NCBI GenBank assembly: GCA_009741485.1
Contig: CM019214.1
Span: 57,783,117 to 57,847,116 of the forward strand
Length of the DNA: 64,000 nt
From: Malurus cyaneus samueli
Lineage: Eukaryota; Chordata; Aves; Passeriformes; Maluridae
Reading direction: 5' to 3'
The number at the start of each line of letters is the position of its first letter. Position 1 is the first letter of the stretch. The translations under genes and the position numbers were made by a program. A model generated the notes under the pieces. It saw nothing but the letters and a program-made list of their open reading frames with translations. It did no database searches and was not told the origin of the DNA. Shown piece by piece: positions 61,950 to 64,000 of the stretch.

Positions 61950-62528
61950 CCCTAACAGCAACCATAACAAAAACCTATTAAGGAACATAATATTTTGCAT
62001 TAGACAAGGGTATCTTGAACATAATAAAGAACACAATAAACAAAATTCTTTTAAGAGTGACAAAACAATTAGATATTAAGCAAAAAGACAGCCCAAAGGA
62101 AAATTATTATGAAGAAACTCAATGTAACTCTCAAATTGTCTTAAAAAGAAGATTTTATTCTAAATAATTTTGGAGAGTTTATGCTTCATTGTTATTCCTT
62201 ATGTGCTCCTCTCCTCATTGTTATCTTTTCACATTATAAACATGTTTGATACAAAGCTGCAGGCCTGGAATTTAAGTATACAGAGTGTATGGAATTCAGT
62301 CATAAAGTACATATTCCTATGCCACCAATTAAACAAATACACTTTTTTCATCATAGGACAGACAAAAAAAAAGAGATTAAAAACAATCAGACAAGTGCAA
62401 AGTATCAGCATAAGTTAGGATTTAAAGATCCATAGAAAAGTCATGTAATATGGATTTTCAAAACAGAGAGTAGAAGCCTAAAGGAGGTACTTTCCCACAT
62501 TTTCTTTCAGTATAACTTGGCTTTAAGG

Positions 62529-62581
62529 TTTTTGATTTGTATGTGTATGATTTGTATGTTTTTGATTTGTGATTTGTATGG
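62529..62581 (+). repeat. Short degenerate GATTTGTATG repeat
   Basis: Three copies of GATTTGTATG or a close variant, with truncated units between them, form a small AT-rich minisatellite-like cluster. Confidence 0.7.
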
Positions 62582-64000
62582 GGTTCTCCAAAGCCTCATT
62601 GAAATCTACAGAGATTTCCTATCTGTATATAGGTTGTTTTTTTCAAAGGAGAGAAAAGTATGGATAAGGACAGGAGTTTTAAAGTTTTGGTATGCATAAA
62701 AATTGCATGCTTATCTTAGCAGAATATACTTTATTTAACTAACAAAAAACACTCAGTGTGCTTGGTAGAGAGCCTCCTACTCTGGGACAGCAAGGAAGAG
62801 TATAGCTTGAGTTCATACTTCCCCCCTTTTATAGCAAAGTGTGTCACATTTTGTTGAAAAGATTCTTTTAATAAATGTGGTTTCAAATACTAAAAAAACT
62901 AAGAAATTCCTTGACTCTGCAAATATACACTTCTTTCAGTATGGGTTTATTTTTATGAAGGTTCAGAAGATTGACAGTGTCTGTAGTAGTACTTAAGAAG
63001 CAAGTAAAACTAAACTTCTCATCTTCCCCATCAGTGCATTTATATCCCTGTCATCTGGAGTATCTATGTATGTGTAATACACCAAAGACATGGAGATTTG
63101 GTTTAAGGGTTGGTGTATACCCTTTGGATATTCATTCCTACAGAATATACAGCAGTAGGTGCTGCTAGCAGTGATAATAAAAATTCTTTAAAGGTTAAAA
63201 GACATTTTTGAACCATGAGGATGATGAAACTGAAATAGATCACATGGAAAAATCCATGGCTCATATAGATACGGAAAAAAAATGGTTGAACCATGGTAAC
63301 ATTATACAAACTACTCCCAAATGTCATAAAGTCTCAACACTATGTCAGGTTGATAGGTGTCAAAGCAACAGAAATATGAAGCAATAACAGTAAAATACTT
63401 TCTTGTGCTTGAAGAAGGGCTTTTTTGTTGTTGTTTTGCTTTGCTAATAAGAATGATGCTGCTATGTCATTGTTCAGAATTCAAAATGTTACCAAAGATG
63501 ATGATATGCTGTTGCTAAGTTGTCTCTACTTGAATTGATTTTGCCTGCAAAACTGCAAACTGAAAACTGCAGTTAAGTCACCTCTCCTGAATGCTGACTT
63601 TTTGAGATTTGGGGCTCTCTGTAGGAACACAAATGGGCACACCTCTAAAATATATATTGGTTATTTTTTTCTCCATCAACATTATTTAGTGGTATCAATT
63701 ACTGCTCTGTCAAGACCAGGATACATAGGAATACACAACATATTCCAGCTTAAATATATCTCAGAGTCTCTTGATCTTCACTATTTACAAGACTGATAAA
63801 GGTAAGAAAACGGTTTGCGTGGGTTGCACTGGTTTAAGATTTTGTGGGTTTTTTAGGTCACTATTCATTTAGATCACGTCTTCCAGTGAAGAAAGATGAG
63901 AATCCTCGGTAGTCTACTGCATTTATCCAGACTGCTTAGCCTGCTGGCTGCGGAGAATTTCAGTATCTCAAGTATACAGCTTTTCAGTTGTGATGGTAGT

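Larger units (their letters stand above)
56396..64000. other. Unique AT-rich DNA to the window end, no gene recognised
   Basis: Holds a 19-bp tandem duplication (about 57048-57082), a TTTTG array (58938-58958), A/C-rich tracts (59150-59235, 59977-60035), a purine-rich tract (60353-60480), a poly-T (61927-61949) and a small TTTGTATG-type repeat cluster (62529-62581). All open frames are short (104 codons or less) and featureless. Confidence 0.6.

Noticed and set aside
1..64000. CRISPR arrays, bacterial operons, tRNA or rRNA genes
   Set aside because: No regularly spaced repeats, ribosome-binding sites, cloverleaf or box A/B sequence, or rRNA signatures were seen. The window is vertebrate nuclear DNA.

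Overview
This window looks like gene-free intergenic or deep-intronic DNA from a bird, probably a neoavian or passerine. The evidence is the repeat content. There are 3'-end fragments of CR1 LINEs, including one ending in the diagnostic ATTCTATG octamer array, and several LTRs of avian endogenous-retrovirus type bounded by TGTCATGG...CA. I see no Alu, L1 or mammalian SINE sequence. The unique DNA is AT-rich with low repeat density and scattered mononucleotide runs, as in a macrochromosomal gene desert. I could not recognise a single host protein-coding exon, tRNA, rRNA or structured RNA gene. The longest open frames (about 147 codons) are explained by antisense CR1 or low-complexity sequence.

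Layout. 1-10995 is unique AT-rich DNA with simple repeats. A solo LTR in minus orientation lies at 10996-11445. An old CR1 fragment on the minus strand (13618-14131) still carries decayed ORF2 C-terminal sequence. 14132-29490 is a long unique stretch with one assembly N at 20334 and a possible conserved regulatory block near 23335-23470. CR1 fragments follow at 29491-29640 (+), 31580-31800 (-) and 34508-35130 (+). The 41.5-44.3 kb interval is an LTR cluster: a truncated plus-strand LTR (41494-41731) and a complete 1.34-kb minus-strand solo LTR (42926-44262). At 47241-47675 two CR1 copies are nested, followed by an unexplained GC-rich block (47676-48062). Directly beyond this is a near-palindromic element of about 230 bp (48179-48408). 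A degenerate LTR fragment with a 45-bp internal period lies at 51900-52115. A pair of strong inverted repeats sits at 55330-55420, and a last CR1 fragment at 56254-56395. The remainder to 64000 is unique.

There is no operon or pathway to describe. What the window records is sequential insertion and decay of retroelements in a gene-poor landscape. The most unusual object is the snap-back palindromic element at 48179-48408. It has 17-bp perfect outer arms, a matching middle arm and a central 26-bp palindrome, the last two sharing exactly the same centre. All repeat-family assignments come from recognition of the sequence and were not confirmed by any search.
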